DNA of 27,745 nucleotides from SIG575 sp045542485 (GCA_045542485.1 JAZQLC010000063.1:1-27745), one strand, 5' to 3'. Positions 1-6,910 are shown, numbered from the stretch's first letter. Notes: generated by a model not told the origin, from the sequence alone. Numbers and translations: made by a program.

Positions 1-1275
1 ACAGTACTTGTTCCCTTGCTTACAGGTCTGAATATTCAGACAACGCTTCTTATGGCAGGTCTCGGAACGCTCCTTTTCCATCTGCTTACAAAGATGAAAG
101 TTCCGGCATTCCTTGGTTCATCATTTGCATTCCTCGGCGGATATGCAGCAGTGAAAGGGCTTGCAGGAGACAACCCCGACGCACAGGCAAAAATGCTGCC
201 GTACGCTTGTTTGGGTGTTGCAGTAGCAGGTCTTGTATATCTGGTTTTGGCATTACTCTTCAAGGTGTTCGATGTTAAGAAGGTTATGAAATTCTTCCCG
301 CCCATCGTAACGGGTCCCATCATCATCGCAATCGGACTTATCCTTGCTCCTTCAGCAATATCAAATGCCCAGACAAACTGGATTCTTGCAATCATCGCAA
401 TTGTAGTGGTGGCAGTCTGCAACATCTGGGGTAAAGGAATGGCGAAAATCGTTCCCATTCTTATTGGTATTATCGTATCTGTTCTTGCAGCGGTTGTTAT
501 GCATCTTGCAGGTATGGAGGTTTTCGAAGCTGCAAAGATTGAAGCACTCAGGGAAGCTTCATGGATTGGTCTTCCCATTATGAAGGAAGGCATCGTATTC
601 GGCAACACACCCGATAAAAACCTTATCATCAGTGCAATTATCATCTGTGTTCCCATTTCTCTTGCAACAATGATGGAGCACATCGGCGACATTTCAGCAA
701 TCAGTGCAACAACAGGTAAAAACTTTATTGCAGACCCGGGTCTTCACAGAACACTTCTCGGCGACGGTCTTGCAACAACTTTTTCATCACTCTTCGGTGG
801 CCCCGCAAACACAACATACGGCGAAAACACAGGCGTTCTCGCTCTTACAAAAGTTTATGACCCCAAGGTTGTAAGAATCGCAGCAGTTGTTGCAATCGTT
901 CTTTCGTTCTCACCCAAAATCGCAGCATTCATCAACCTTATCCCCACAGCGGTTATCGGTGGTATTTCACTTGTTCTCTACGGTATGATTTCCGCAATCG
1001 GTATCAGAAACCTTGTTGAAAATAAGGTTGACCTTACAAAGAGCCGTAACACAATCATCGCAGCAGTTATCCTTGTTCTTGCACTTGGTCTTACTGCAGG
1101 TATCACATTCACTGTCGGCTCAGTTACAGTTACACTCTCTGCTCTTGCAGTAGCTGCTCTTGCAGGTATACTTCTCAATGCAATCTTCCCCGGTAAGGAT
1201 TATGTTTTTGATGCCGGTGAATACACCAACTCAAAAAATCCCAGGTCTGAAGAAGACGCAAAAGAAAACAAATAA
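1..1275 (+). CDS. uraA: Uracil permease, NCS2 family (5' partial)
   Basis: A membrane transporter that imports uracil with protons, for pyrimidine salvage. The reading frame is open from base 1 (reading TVLVPLLTGLN), so the true start lies upstream; the TTG at 16 is internal. The visible 424 residues are almost all hydrophobic segments. They carry the NCS2 signatures MEHIGD and GGPANTTYGEN, whose glutamates bind the nucleobase in UraA-type carriers. The GLNIQTTLLMAGLGTLLFHL stretch near the window edge fits a uracil rather than a xanthine carrier. A charged tail (residues KNPRSEEDAKENK) ends the protein. plsY follows after 57 bases that contain a strong hairpin. The family is clear; the exact substrate is inferred from similarity. 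Confidence 0.9.
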   Translation, partial: TVLVPLLTGLNIQTTLLMAGLGTLLFHLLTKMKVPAFLGSSFAFLGGYAAVKGLAGDNPDAQAKMLPYACLGVAVAGLVYLVLALLFKVFDVKKVMKFFPPIVTGPIIIAIGLILAPSAISNAQTNWILAIIAIVVVAVCNIWGKGMAKIVPILIGIIVSVLAAVVMHLAGMEVFEAAKIEALREASWIGLPIMKEGIVFGNTPDKNLIISAIIICVPISLATMMEHIGDISAISATTGKNFIADPGLHRTLLGDGLATTFSSLFGGPANTTYGENTGVLALTKVYDPKVVRIAAVVAIVLSFSPKIAAFINLIPTAVIGGISLVLYGMISAIGIRNLVENKVDLTKSRNTIIAAVILVLALGLTAGITFTVGSVTVTLSALAVAALAGILLNAIFPGKDYVFDAGEYTNSKNPRSEEDAKENK

Positions 1276-1292
1276 TTAAATCAGCAAAAAGG

Positions 1293-1319
1293 AAGGTGGG
1301 GACAGAAAGTCCCCACCTT
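1293..1319 (+). terminator. Perfect 11-bp hairpin between uraA and plsY
   Basis: AAGGTGGGGAC (1293-1303) pairs perfectly with GTCCCCACCTT (1309-1319) around the loop AGAAA. On the plus strand no U-tract follows; the sequence continues AACAGGTAAAATT straight into plsY, whose start is 13 bases away. On the minus strand the hairpin is followed by CCTTTTTGC, but no minus-strand gene reads into it. It may be a weak terminator, an mRNA stability element for uraA, or a partial block on plsY expression. Confidence 0.6.
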
Positions 1320-1332
1320 AACAGGTAAAATT

Positions 1333-1935
1333 ATGAAATTTGTCTTATATGCAGTAATCGGATATTTAATAGGTTGTCTTAATTTCGGCGTGATAGTACC
1401 GAAAATAATGTACAAAAAAGACATCAGAGAATACGGTAGCCACAACGCAGGTGCAACAAATGCCTTCCGTGTTTTTGGTAAAATAGCCGGTGTGATAGTG
1501 CTTATTCTTGATTTTGCAAAATCACTTTCGTATCTTCTTGTGCTTGAACACAAGTTTGATGAAACAAGTATGATAATGTTAGCTTACGCAGGACTCTTTG
1601 TTGTCATCGGACACATTTTCCCTGTATTCTTCGGTTTCAGAGGCGGTAAGGGTGTGTCGGCTACGGGCGGTACAATTGCGGCAATATGCCCGTTTGCATT
1701 TGTGCCACTTGCTCTTGTTTTTGTTCTGACGATTTTAATCAAGAAAAAAGTAGGCCTCGGTTCAGTAGTAGGTGTTTCAATGATTCCTTTCGGAGTTATG
1801 ATAGTGAATTTTATCACTCACCAGACTCTGCCCGTAATATTTACTGTATTTGCTATCAATCTGATTATGAGTCTGATTGTAGTTTACAGACATAAAGAAA
1901 ATATCATACAGATGAAAAAAGACGGAATAATCTGA
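1333..1935 (+). CDS. plsY: Glycerol-3-phosphate acyltransferase PlsY
   Basis: Integral membrane enzyme that transfers the acyl group of acyl-phosphate to position 1 of glycerol-3-phosphate, the first committed step of phospholipid synthesis (acyl-phosphate made by PlsX). The 200-residue length matches the family. The three cytoplasmic motifs are present: GSHNAGATNAFR near residue 36 (usual GSGNxGATN), GHIFPVFFGFRGGKGVSATG near residue 93, and YRHKENI near residue 186. Several hydrophobic helices lie between them. AGG at 1323-1325 sits 7 bases before the ATG. Its stop codon lies inside the bidirectional terminator. No der (EngA) gene, a common neighbour, is visible. Confidence 0.95.
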   Translation: MKFVLYAVIGYLIGCLNFGVIVPKIMYKKDIREYGSHNAGATNAFRVFGKIAGVIVLILDFAKSLSYLLVLEHKFDETSMIMLAYAGLFVVIGHIFPVFFGFRGGKGVSATGGTIAAICPFAFVPLALVFVLTILIKKKVGLGSVVGVSMIPFGVMIVNFITHQTLPVIFTVFAINLIMSLIVVYRHKENIIQMKKDGII

Positions 1936-1946
1936 TTATTCCGTCT
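1920..1946. terminator. Bidirectional terminator for plsY and the facing small gene
   Basis: AGACGGAATAAT (1920-1931) pairs perfectly with ATTATTCCGTCT (1935-1946) around a three-base loop. Minus-strand transcripts meet TTTTTT (complement of 1914-1919) right after the stem, a classic terminator for the small gene at 1951-2175. Plus-strand transcripts from plsY meet GTTATTATT, a weaker U-rich tail. Confidence 0.85.
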
Positions 1947-1950
1947 GTTA

Positions 1951-2175
1951 TTATTCCTGCACAGGATAAATTATCTGCATAATAATGCATCCGAGGAAAC
2001 TGAGTCCGATATATTGCCTAGAAAGCACGGCGAAATCCTCCGAATAACTCATCAGAAGATAATAATCTCCTGCCTTACCCGCGGAAATAGAAGTCACGGC
2101 GCACAGCGTCATAGCGCATATAGTGAGTATACTGCCCATAATAAGAATAGTTTTAGTGTATTTGTTCAATTTCAT
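1951..2175 (-). CDS. Small two-segment membrane protein, unknown function
   Basis: A 74-residue protein I do not recognise. It has a positively charged start (MKLNKYTK), a first hydrophobic segment at about residues 9-31, a short polar stretch rich in Tyr, Ser and Asp, and a second hydrophobic segment at about 55-69. That gives either two membrane helices or a signal peptide plus one helix. Three things argue that it is real. AGGA lies 7-8 bases before the ATG. A promoter with a perfect TATAAT lies upstream on the same strand. A U-tract terminator follows directly. It converges on plsY and diverges from the TIM-barrel gene. Confidence 0.7.
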   Translation of the reverse strand: MKLNKYTKTILIMGSILTICAMTLCAVTSISAGKAGDYYLLMSYSEDFAVLSRQYIGLSFLGCIIMQIIYPVQE

Positions 2176-2197
2176 TTTATCTTCCTCATTTCAAAGA

Positions 2198-2227
2198 AAT
2201 TATACAATTTTTTCTCTCTGAGGACAA
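2198..2227 (-). promoter_or_regulatory. Promoter of the small membrane-protein gene
   Basis: On the minus strand TTGTCC, a 17-base spacer and TATAAT lie just upstream of the gene starting at 2175. The -10 is a perfect match and the -35 matches 4 of 6. Transcription would start about 15-20 bases before the start codon. Confidence 0.65.
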
Positions 2228-2255
2228 TGAAAAATAATGTAAGAGGTGTCAAAGA

Positions 2256-3047
2256 ATGGCAATCGGTGCATCAAGCTCATGCTTTTATCCCCTTGAAACT
2301 AAGGATTCCCTTGAAACAATCGGAAAGCTTGATATTCATACTGCGGAAATCTTTTTTAATGCAGACAGTGAGCTTGAAAAAGATTATCTCAGAGAACTGA
2401 AAAGTATTATGGCTTTTTATGACATCACTGTCTCTTCCGTTCATCCCTTTACATCTGCCTGTGAATCCTTTTTCTTTTTTTCACGATACAAGAAAAGATT
2501 TTACGAAATGGCAGAATATTACAAAAAATTTTATAATGCTGCAAATGAAATCGGCGCAAAGCATCTTGTGATTCACGGTGCCCGTTTTCCTTGTGAGGTA
2601 AGCGACGAGGAATATTTTGAAAGATTTGCATATCTTATTTCCGAGGGCAGAAAATCAGATGTGAATGTGATTCAGGAAAATGTGTGGTCAACCTGCGGAG
2701 GAAACCCTGACTTTCTCCGTAGAATGAAGGCTTTTCTCGGTGATGATTTTATGTTTAATTTTGACATAAAGCAGATGAAAAAATGTGGTTTTGAGCTGAA
2801 GGATTTTCTGCCGTGCTTTTCGTCGTCGATTGTCAACATCCACGTCAGTGATAACAGAGAGGGTGAAACCTGTCTGCCACCGGGTGAGGGTACATTTGAT
2901 TTTGAAAGTCTTTTCCGCGAAATGAAAAATGTCAATTATCAGGGCAATTATATTGTAGAACTTTACAGACACAATTTTGCCGAAGCAGAAGATATAAAAA
3001 AATCCTGCGAATATTTAGAGAAAAAACTGAATTTTGTTGAAAAATAG
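2256..3047 (+). CDS. Sugar phosphate isomerase/epimerase-like TIM barrel protein
   Basis: A 263-residue protein of the xylose-isomerase-like / AP-endonuclease-2 TIM-barrel superfamily, whose members isomerise or epimerise sugars or inositols, or act on abasic DNA, using a divalent metal. Ligand-type acidic and His residues appear at the ends of predicted strands: E31 (TAEIFF), H63 (SSVHPF), H107 (LVIHGAR), E141 (VIQENVW), D170 (FNFDIKQ), H196 (VNIHVSD) and E235 (YIVELYR). The E-D-H-E order is typical of the sugar isomerase branch. AGAGGTG about 8 bases before the ATG supports this start. It appears monocistronic; nrdR follows with its own promoter. The substrate cannot be told from sequence. 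Confidence 0.85.
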   Translation: MAIGASSSCFYPLETKDSLETIGKLDIHTAEIFFNADSELEKDYLRELKSIMAFYDITVSSVHPFTSACESFFFFSRYKKRFYEMAEYYKKFYNAANEIGAKHLVIHGARFPCEVSDEEYFERFAYLISEGRKSDVNVIQENVWSTCGGNPDFLRRMKAFLGDDFMFNFDIKQMKKCGFELKDFLPCFSSSIVNIHVSDNREGETCLPPGEGTFDFESLFREMKNVNYQGNYIVELYRHNFAEAEDIKKSCEYLEKKLNFVEK

Positions 3048-3053
3048 AAAATA

Positions 3054-3082
3054 TTGTGATACAATAACAAGTGATATACAAT
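3054..3082 (+). promoter_or_regulatory. Promoter of nrdR and probably the downstream operon
   Basis: TTGTGA (3054-3059), a 17-base spacer and TACAAT (3077-3082) precede the nrdR start by about 20 bases. The hexamers match the vegetative consensus at 4 and 5 of 6. The region is AT-rich and contains repeated ACAATA elements. I cannot show a NrdR box, although autoregulation is plausible for this family. Confidence 0.6.
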
Positions 3083-3101
3083 AAATTGGGAGTGATTTTT
3101 T

Positions 3102-3563
3102 GTGAAATGTCCTTTCTGTGGTTATGAAGAAAGTAAGGTAATTGATTCTCGTCCTGCAGATGACGGAGAAAGAATCCGTCGCCGCCGTGAGTGTATCAAG
3201 TGCGCAAAACGCTTTACAACCTACGAAATCATCGAAAGTGTACCGATTATCGTTGTCAAGAAAGATAAGTCCCGTCAGGTATTTGACAGACAGAAACTTT
3301 TCAATGGTATGATCAAGGCTTGTGAAAAGCGTCCCGTAACCTCCGAGACAATCGAAAGAGCAGTAAGCGATATTGAAACACAGCTTCAGAATTCACTTGA
3401 CAGAGAAGTAACATCAATCCAGATTGGTGAACTTGCTATGGAAAAACTCAAGGATATTGACGATGTTGCATATGTAAGATTTGCATCTGTTTACAGACAG
3501 TTCCGCGACATCAACACATTTATGCAGGAGCTTAATAAGCTTCTTGATACCAACACAAAATAA
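3102..3563 (+). CDS. nrdR: Transcriptional repressor NrdR
   Basis: Zinc- and nucleotide-binding repressor of ribonucleotide reductase genes. The 153 residues show the standard layout. An N-terminal zinc ribbon has Cys at 3, 6, 31 and 34 with the basic stretch RIRRRREC. An ATP-cone domain follows from about residue 49 (PIIVVKKDKSRQVFD) to about 139, where nucleotide state is sensed. Length matches the family. The start is GTG at 3102, with GGGAGTG a few bases upstream. folT follows after the riboswitch without a visible terminator, so nrdR is probably the first gene of a folate-linked operon. Confidence 0.96.
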   Translation: MKCPFCGYEESKVIDSRPADDGERIRRRRECIKCAKRFTTYEIIESVPIIVVKKDKSRQVFDRQKLFNGMIKACEKRPVTSETIERAVSDIETQLQNSLDREVTSIQIGELAMEKLKDIDDVAYVRFASVYRQFRDINTFMQELNKLLDTNTK

Positions 3564-3567
3564 AAAC

Positions 3568-3668
3568 TTACAGAGTAAAAATATCAGCGTTAAGTATCTT
3601 GGGAACGGGGAGTTGTCCCGAGGGCGAAAGACAAATGTCTGCGGTTGATATTTTGCATCCCGCTGTAA
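3568..3668 (+). promoter_or_regulatory. Tetrahydrofolate (THF) riboswitch aptamer
   Basis: The leader of folT matches the THF (folT) riboswitch class. The outer stem P1 is TTACAG (3568-3573) with CTGTAA (3663-3668). The next stem is AATATCA (about 3580-3586) with TGATATT. The conserved core GCGTTAAG follows at 3587-3594, and the 3' core reads TTTTGCATCC at 3651-3660. In between are the hairpins CGGGGAGTTGTCCCG and AGACAAATGTCT. The arrangement parallels the published folT leader of Streptococcus mutans, recalled rather than aligned here. It lies 5 bases after the nrdR stop, inside a likely polycistronic mRNA. Confidence 0.9.
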
Positions 3669-3719
3669 AATAATAAAGACCAATCCTCCTTATTATTTCA
3701 GCGAGTTGTGATAAGGAGG
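3661..3719 (+). promoter_or_regulatory. Riboswitch expression platform: Shine-Dalgarno sequester and anti-sequester
   Basis: CCTCCTTAT (3685-3693) is the exact complement of ATAAGGAGG (3711-3719), the folT ribosome binding site, so it can hide it. A competing hairpin pairs CGCTG (3661-3665) with CAGCG (3699-3703) and AAATAATAA (3668-3676) with TTATTATTT (3690-3698), with only a TA bulge. The 3' side of aptamer stem P1 overlaps the 5' arm of this anti-sequester. Ligand-bound P1 should therefore free the anti-Shine-Dalgarno to block translation, and without ligand translation should be on. The pairings are read directly; the switching direction is inferred. Confidence 0.85.
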
Positions 3720-3726
3720 TATTCTT

Positions 3727-4272
3727 ATGTCAAAAAACAAAAGCAATATGAATTCTCTTGTAATGCTGTGTACTCTTGCTATGCTGACGGCACTTGAGGT
3801 TGTTCTCTCACGCCTTGTTCCCGTTGTCAGCTCTCAGCAGATAAAGGTGAGCTTTGCATTTATTCCCGTGGTGATTGCAGCTTACCTTTACGGTATAAAG
3901 GGTGGCGCACTTGTTGCAGGTGTCAGCGATGTTATAGGTGCGCTGATGTTCCCCGTAGGAGAATTCTTCCCGGGATTTACAGTGACAGCAATTCTTGAAG
4001 GTATATGCTTCGGCATCTTTCTCGGCAAAAAAGCAGATGGAAAGCTGAACGATTTTCTCCGTTCTCTTATTCCTGTTCTGATAACTCAGCTTGTGCTGAG
4101 TCTGGGGCTTAATACCTTCTGGATTTCGTATATGTACCATTCGCCTTATCTTGGTGTATTGGTGCCGAGGATTCTGCAGACAGTAGTGATGGTTGCAGTT
4201 CAGAGTGCTGTGATTCCGCTGTTTGTGAAATCTTTCTCTAAAATCAGAGCAATAAAAATGTTAAGAAACTGA
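3727..4272 (+). CDS. folT: Folate-specific ECF transporter S component FolT
   Basis: Membrane substrate-binding subunit that captures folate for an energy-coupling factor (ECF) importer. It works with the shared EcfA, EcfA' and EcfT subunits encoded elsewhere. The 181 residues form about six hydrophobic helices. The first (NSLVMLCTLAMLTALEVVLSR, interrupted by a Glu) is typical of S components that dock to EcfT. The FIPVVIAAYLYG and GALVAGVSDVIGALMFP segments are typical of the folate/vitamin S-component family. Folate specificity is supported mainly by the THF riboswitch directly upstream. AAGGAGG lies 7 bases before the ATG. The VanY-like gene follows after 18 bases. Confidence 0.92.
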   Translation: MSKNKSNMNSLVMLCTLAMLTALEVVLSRLVPVVSSQQIKVSFAFIPVVIAAYLYGIKGGALVAGVSDVIGALMFPVGEFFPGFTVTAILEGICFGIFLGKKADGKLNDFLRSLIPVLITQLVLSLGLNTFWISYMYHSPYLGVLVPRILQTVVMVAVQSAVIPLFVKSFSKIRAIKMLRN

Positions 4273-4290
4273 AAAAGGAGTGTAGTGAAA

Positions 4291-5298
4291 ATGAAAAAAT
4301 TTTTATGTCTGCTTTCGGCAGCTGTCATAATGCTTTCCACATTCTCTGCATGTGGCGGAGAGGAAGAGGTGGAAACCACAACTGTTCCCGAAACCACAAC
4401 TGAAACGGTTACAGTTTCACCGAATGCATATGTTGTAAAAACAAATGACGGTGACCCTCTCAATATGCGTGCAGGAGCAGGTTCAGATTTTAATGTTGTT
4501 ACAACTGTGCCCAGTGGCACAAGACTTATAATTTCAGAGCAGAAGGATGGCTGGGGATATACTCTCTTCGGCAATTATTCAGGTTGGGTAAGTATGAATT
4601 ATCTTGTGAAACTTGCCGATGTTCAGGAGGATACAACCGCGCAGGGTCAGGCAGGTACCGTGACTGAAGTTACAACCGAAGCCGGCGGTTACGCTTATTC
4701 TTACGCAGGATTTAATCCCACAGAAATCACAATCAGCGAAACAGACTGGAATCTGACTCTTGTAAACAGAAACTATATTCTCAAAGAGGGCTATAAACCC
4801 AAACTTGCTGAGGCAGTCAAGGGCTCAGGTGTTTATCTTGATTACAGAGTAGCACCTCACTATCAGAAGATGTATGATGCAGCCAAGAAAGACGGCGTAA
4901 CTCTCACTCCCAACTCAGGTTACAGAAGTTACGAAACACAGAAAAATAACTTTAACAATAAAATCAACTATTATGTTTCTCAGGGATATGACAGAGTAAC
5001 TGCAACACAGAATGCAGCGAGAGTTATTCTGCCTCCCGGAACAAGTGAACATAACGCAGGTTTTGCTATGGATATCGGCTGGGTTACAGAAGACTTTGAA
5101 TATTCATCAGCATATGCATGGCTTGATGCACACGCACACGAATACGGATTTATTCTCCGTTATCCCAAATCTGAAGAAAAACAGGCAATCACAGAAATTA
5201 TTTATGAGCCCTGGCACTGGAGATATGTTGGTGTTGAAGCGGCAACAACAATGAAACAGACAGGTCAGGTGCTTGAAGAGTATCTCGGCAGAAAATAA
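4291..5298 (+). CDS. VanY-type D-alanyl-D-alanine carboxypeptidase lipoprotein with SH3 domain
   Basis: A 335-residue secreted lipoprotein likely to trim the terminal D-Ala of peptidoglycan stem peptides. The signal peptide ends at a lipobox-like STFSAC with Cys21 as the lipidation site. A Thr/Glu-rich linker precedes a bacterial SH3 domain (about residues 47-110, LNMRAGAGSDFNVVTTVPSG). After a second linker comes the LAS/VanY zinc peptidase domain, with SGYRSYETQ, SEHNAGFAMD (zinc His and Asp) and EPWHWRYVG (catalytic Glu and third zinc His). The ATG at 4291 is preferred, 10 bases from AAAGGAG; the in-frame GTG at 4285 is too close. Why it sits behind folT is unclear. Confidence 0.92.
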   Translation: MKKFLCLLSAAVIMLSTFSACGGEEEVETTTVPETTTETVTVSPNAYVVKTNDGDPLNMRAGAGSDFNVVTTVPSGTRLIISEQKDGWGYTLFGNYSGWVSMNYLVKLADVQEDTTAQGQAGTVTEVTTEAGGYAYSYAGFNPTEITISETDWNLTLVNRNYILKEGYKPKLAEAVKGSGVYLDYRVAPHYQKMYDAAKKDGVTLTPNSGYRSYETQKNNFNNKINYYVSQGYDRVTATQNAARVILPPGTSEHNAGFAMDIGWVTEDFEYSSAYAWLDAHAHEYGFILRYPKSEEKQAITEIIYEPWHWRYVGVEAATTMKQTGQVLEEYLGRK

Positions 5299-5327
5299 TA
5301 ACAGTTGCAACGAGATGAGGTGGAAAA

Positions 5328-5993
5328 ATGACTTTTGCCGAAAAGCATTGGGGTGACTGCAGTAAAGCGGTGGCATATAACCTGAATTTTGTCCAGATGT
5401 GCTATCTGTCCGGCAGTAAAGGCTGTGCTGATTTTTATACAAGCACTTGCAAAGAGTGTGAAGGGTATGATATACAGATAAAAGATCTTGAATATCCGAA
5501 ATCAGGATTTTCAAAAAAAGATTATTTTGAGCTTCAGACAGGTGGTTATGGCGTTTCGGAAAAATTGCGTAATGATATGGTTTCTTTCGGTGTAAATGAA
5601 GAAAATTTCAGACCTATTTATACCGCAAAACACGACGCAGTCTTGGGTTATCAGATATGTCCGGTAAATCGTCTGCTGTCAATATATCATTATAACAGCA
5701 GACAGATAGTTCCGGTATGTGACAAGTGTGGTGCCGTAATTTACGAATATTCAGATGATATTTGTATAGATAATGTGTACACGCATATAGGATACCCTTT
5801 GTATTTATCTGAAAATGAATTAATTCATCTGGGACATTTGTCGGGGACTTTTGAAAATAATGATCCGATTATTTCTTTAGAATTATATAATTATCTTCTC
5901 GGGAAATATCCTCGTATTGAATGCAGACCTGTTTTTTTAGGTACAATTTATGAGGATAAAGAATATATCAGAACTCATAGGGATGAGGTATAA
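5328..5993 (+). CDS. Unrecognised 221-residue protein with two CxxC motifs
   Basis: I do not recognise this family. The protein has no signal peptide or membrane segment and is probably cytoplasmic. It is rich in Cys and Tyr. CKEC sits near residue 42, CDKC near residue 135 (VPVCDKCGAVIYEY), and a lone Cys lies in YQICPVNR, so a zinc-binding site is possible. The C-terminal half (LGKYPRIECRPVFLGTIY) faintly recalls immunity-protein-like folds, but this is not strong enough for a call. AGGTGG precedes the ATG by about 7 bases. The next gene starts two bases after its stop, with that gene's ribosome binding site (GAGGT) inside this one, so the two are translationally coupled. Confidence 0.8.
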   Translation: MTFAEKHWGDCSKAVAYNLNFVQMCYLSGSKGCADFYTSTCKECEGYDIQIKDLEYPKSGFSKKDYFELQTGGYGVSEKLRNDMVSFGVNEENFRPIYTAKHDAVLGYQICPVNRLLSIYHYNSRQIVPVCDKCGAVIYEYSDDICIDNVYTHIGYPLYLSENELIHLGHLSGTFENNDPIISLELYNYLLGKYPRIECRPVFLGTIYEDKEYIRTHRDEV

Positions 5994-5995
5994 TT

Positions 5996-6520
5996 ATGAA
6001 AAATTTTCTTATCGTTGTAGATATGCAGAACGATTTTGTAGACGGAGCTCTTGGTACAAAGGAAGCAGCTGCTATCGTAGACAATGTAGTAAATAAAATC
6101 AATAACTTTGACGGAGAAATCATCGTTACATATGACACTCACTTTGAGGATTATATGGAAACATCCGAGGGTAAAAATCTTCCCGTACCTCACTGTATCA
6201 AGGACACAGACGGATGGCAGCTGAATGTAAGGGTGCAGAAAGCTCTTGAAAACAGAGAATATACGGCAGTTGAAAAAATTACTTTCGGCTCTGTGGATTT
6301 GCCCGATTTCATCGAAGAAAAAACAGAGGGTGAGAATTTTTCGGCAGAGCTTGTGGGACTTTGCACAGACATCTGCGTAGTTTCGAATGCGCTTGTTCTC
6401 AAAGCAAACTTCCCCGAAGCAGAAATTTCTGTTGATTCTTCCTGCTGTGCAGGTGTAACACCCGAAAGCCATAATGCAGCGCTGACCACTATGAAAATGT
6501 GTCAGATAAAAATCAAATAA
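5996..6520 (+). CDS. Isochorismatase-family cysteine hydrolase, nicotinamidase-like
   Basis: A cytoplasmic amidohydrolase of the isochorismatase superfamily. The catalytic triad fits D9 (VVDMQNDF), K94 (VEKITFGS) and C127 (CTDICVVS). D47 and H49 in DTHFED, with H66 in VPHCIKD, reproduce the metal site of nicotinamidases, so hydrolysis of nicotinamide to nicotinate for NAD salvage is the best guess. The 174 residues are a little shorter than typical PncA. It is the last gene of the nrdR-folT group and is coupled to the gene before it. A pyrazinamidase or another amide substrate is possible. Confidence 0.88.
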   Translation: MKNFLIVVDMQNDFVDGALGTKEAAAIVDNVVNKINNFDGEIIVTYDTHFEDYMETSEGKNLPVPHCIKDTDGWQLNVRVQKALENREYTAVEKITFGSVDLPDFIEEKTEGENFSAELVGLCTDICVVSNALVLKANFPEAEISVDSSCCAGVTPESHNAALTTMKMCQIKIK

Positions 6521-6548
6521 ATGACTTAAGTTTTTACAATTTTTTGTA

Positions 6549-6555
6549 CATAATA
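6549..6555 (+). promoter_or_regulatory. SigmaG-like -10 element before the spore protein gene
   Basis: CATAATA fits the sigmaG -10 consensus CATWMTA and lies 67 bases upstream of the spore protein start. The expected -35 region about 17-18 bases upstream reads TTAAG or TAAGT, a poor match to GAATA. The call therefore rests on the -10 match and on the known forespore expression of this gene family. Confidence 0.35.
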
Positions 6556-6622
6556 TTTTGCTCTTTGATGTGAAAAATAACTTTGCAAACGCAAAAACAC
6601 AGCAAAGGAGTTGAAAGTAATT

Positions 6623-6823
6623 ATGTCAAGAAGCAGTAATTCAAAGAGCATCGTGCCCGAAGCACGTGAGGCTCTCAACCGTTTCAAGATGGAAGCTGCA
6701 TCAGAAGTAGGCGTTAACCTCAAGCAGGGTTATAACGGTGACCTCACATCTCGTGAAGCAGGTTCTGTCGGTGGCCAGATGGTCAAGAAAATGATCAAGT
6801 CATACGAAGAAAATATGAGATAA
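6623..6823 (+). CDS. Alpha/beta-type small acid-soluble spore protein (SASP)
   Basis: A 66-residue DNA-binding protein that coats and protects spore DNA and is degraded at germination by the GPR protease. It shows the family's two conserved blocks: ALNRFKMEAASEVGV, which contains the GPR cleavage site, and GDLTSREAGSVGGQMVKKMI at the C-terminus. The ATG at 6623 is chosen because it gives the usual N-terminus. AAAGGAG lies 12 bases upstream, a little long, and the in-frame TTG at 6611 abuts it and is unlikely. A strong terminator follows, so it is monocistronic. It is the best evidence here that the organism makes endospores. Confidence 0.96.
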   Translation: MSRSSNSKSIVPEAREALNRFKMEAASEVGVNLKQGYNGDLTSREAGSVGGQMVKKMIKSYEENMR

Positions 6824-6837
6824 CATCGGTTTTCGAT

Positions 6838-6871
6838 AGAGGGTTGCATCAGAAGATGCAACTCTTTTTTT
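6838..6871 (+). terminator. Terminator of the spore protein gene
   Basis: GTTGCATC (6843-6850) pairs with GATGCAAC (6855-6862) around the loop AGAA, with further partial pairing of AGAGG to TCT outside. A run of seven T follows. Confidence 0.92.
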
Positions 6872-6881
6872 ATAAAAAATA

Positions 6882-6910
6882 TTGTCATAAATTTTTTTCT
6901 ATGTTACAAT
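6882..6910 (+). promoter_or_regulatory. Promoter of the P5CR-domain / propeller operon
   Basis: TTGTCA (6882-6887), a 17-base spacer and TACAAT (6905-6910), each 5 of 6 to consensus. Transcription should begin near 6917, which excludes the in-frame ATG at 6909 as a start codon. Confidence 0.75.

Noticed and set aside
36..692. Long minus-strand open frame opposite the uracil permease gene
   Set aside because: It is the antisense shadow of a well-conserved transporter gene, lacks a ribosome binding site and gives a low-complexity, Met/Ile/Thr-rich product.
2014..2400. Plus-strand 128-codon open frame spanning the small gene and the start of the TIM-barrel gene
   Set aside because: It overlaps a supported minus-strand gene and the TIM-barrel coding frame, and its product has no family-like features.
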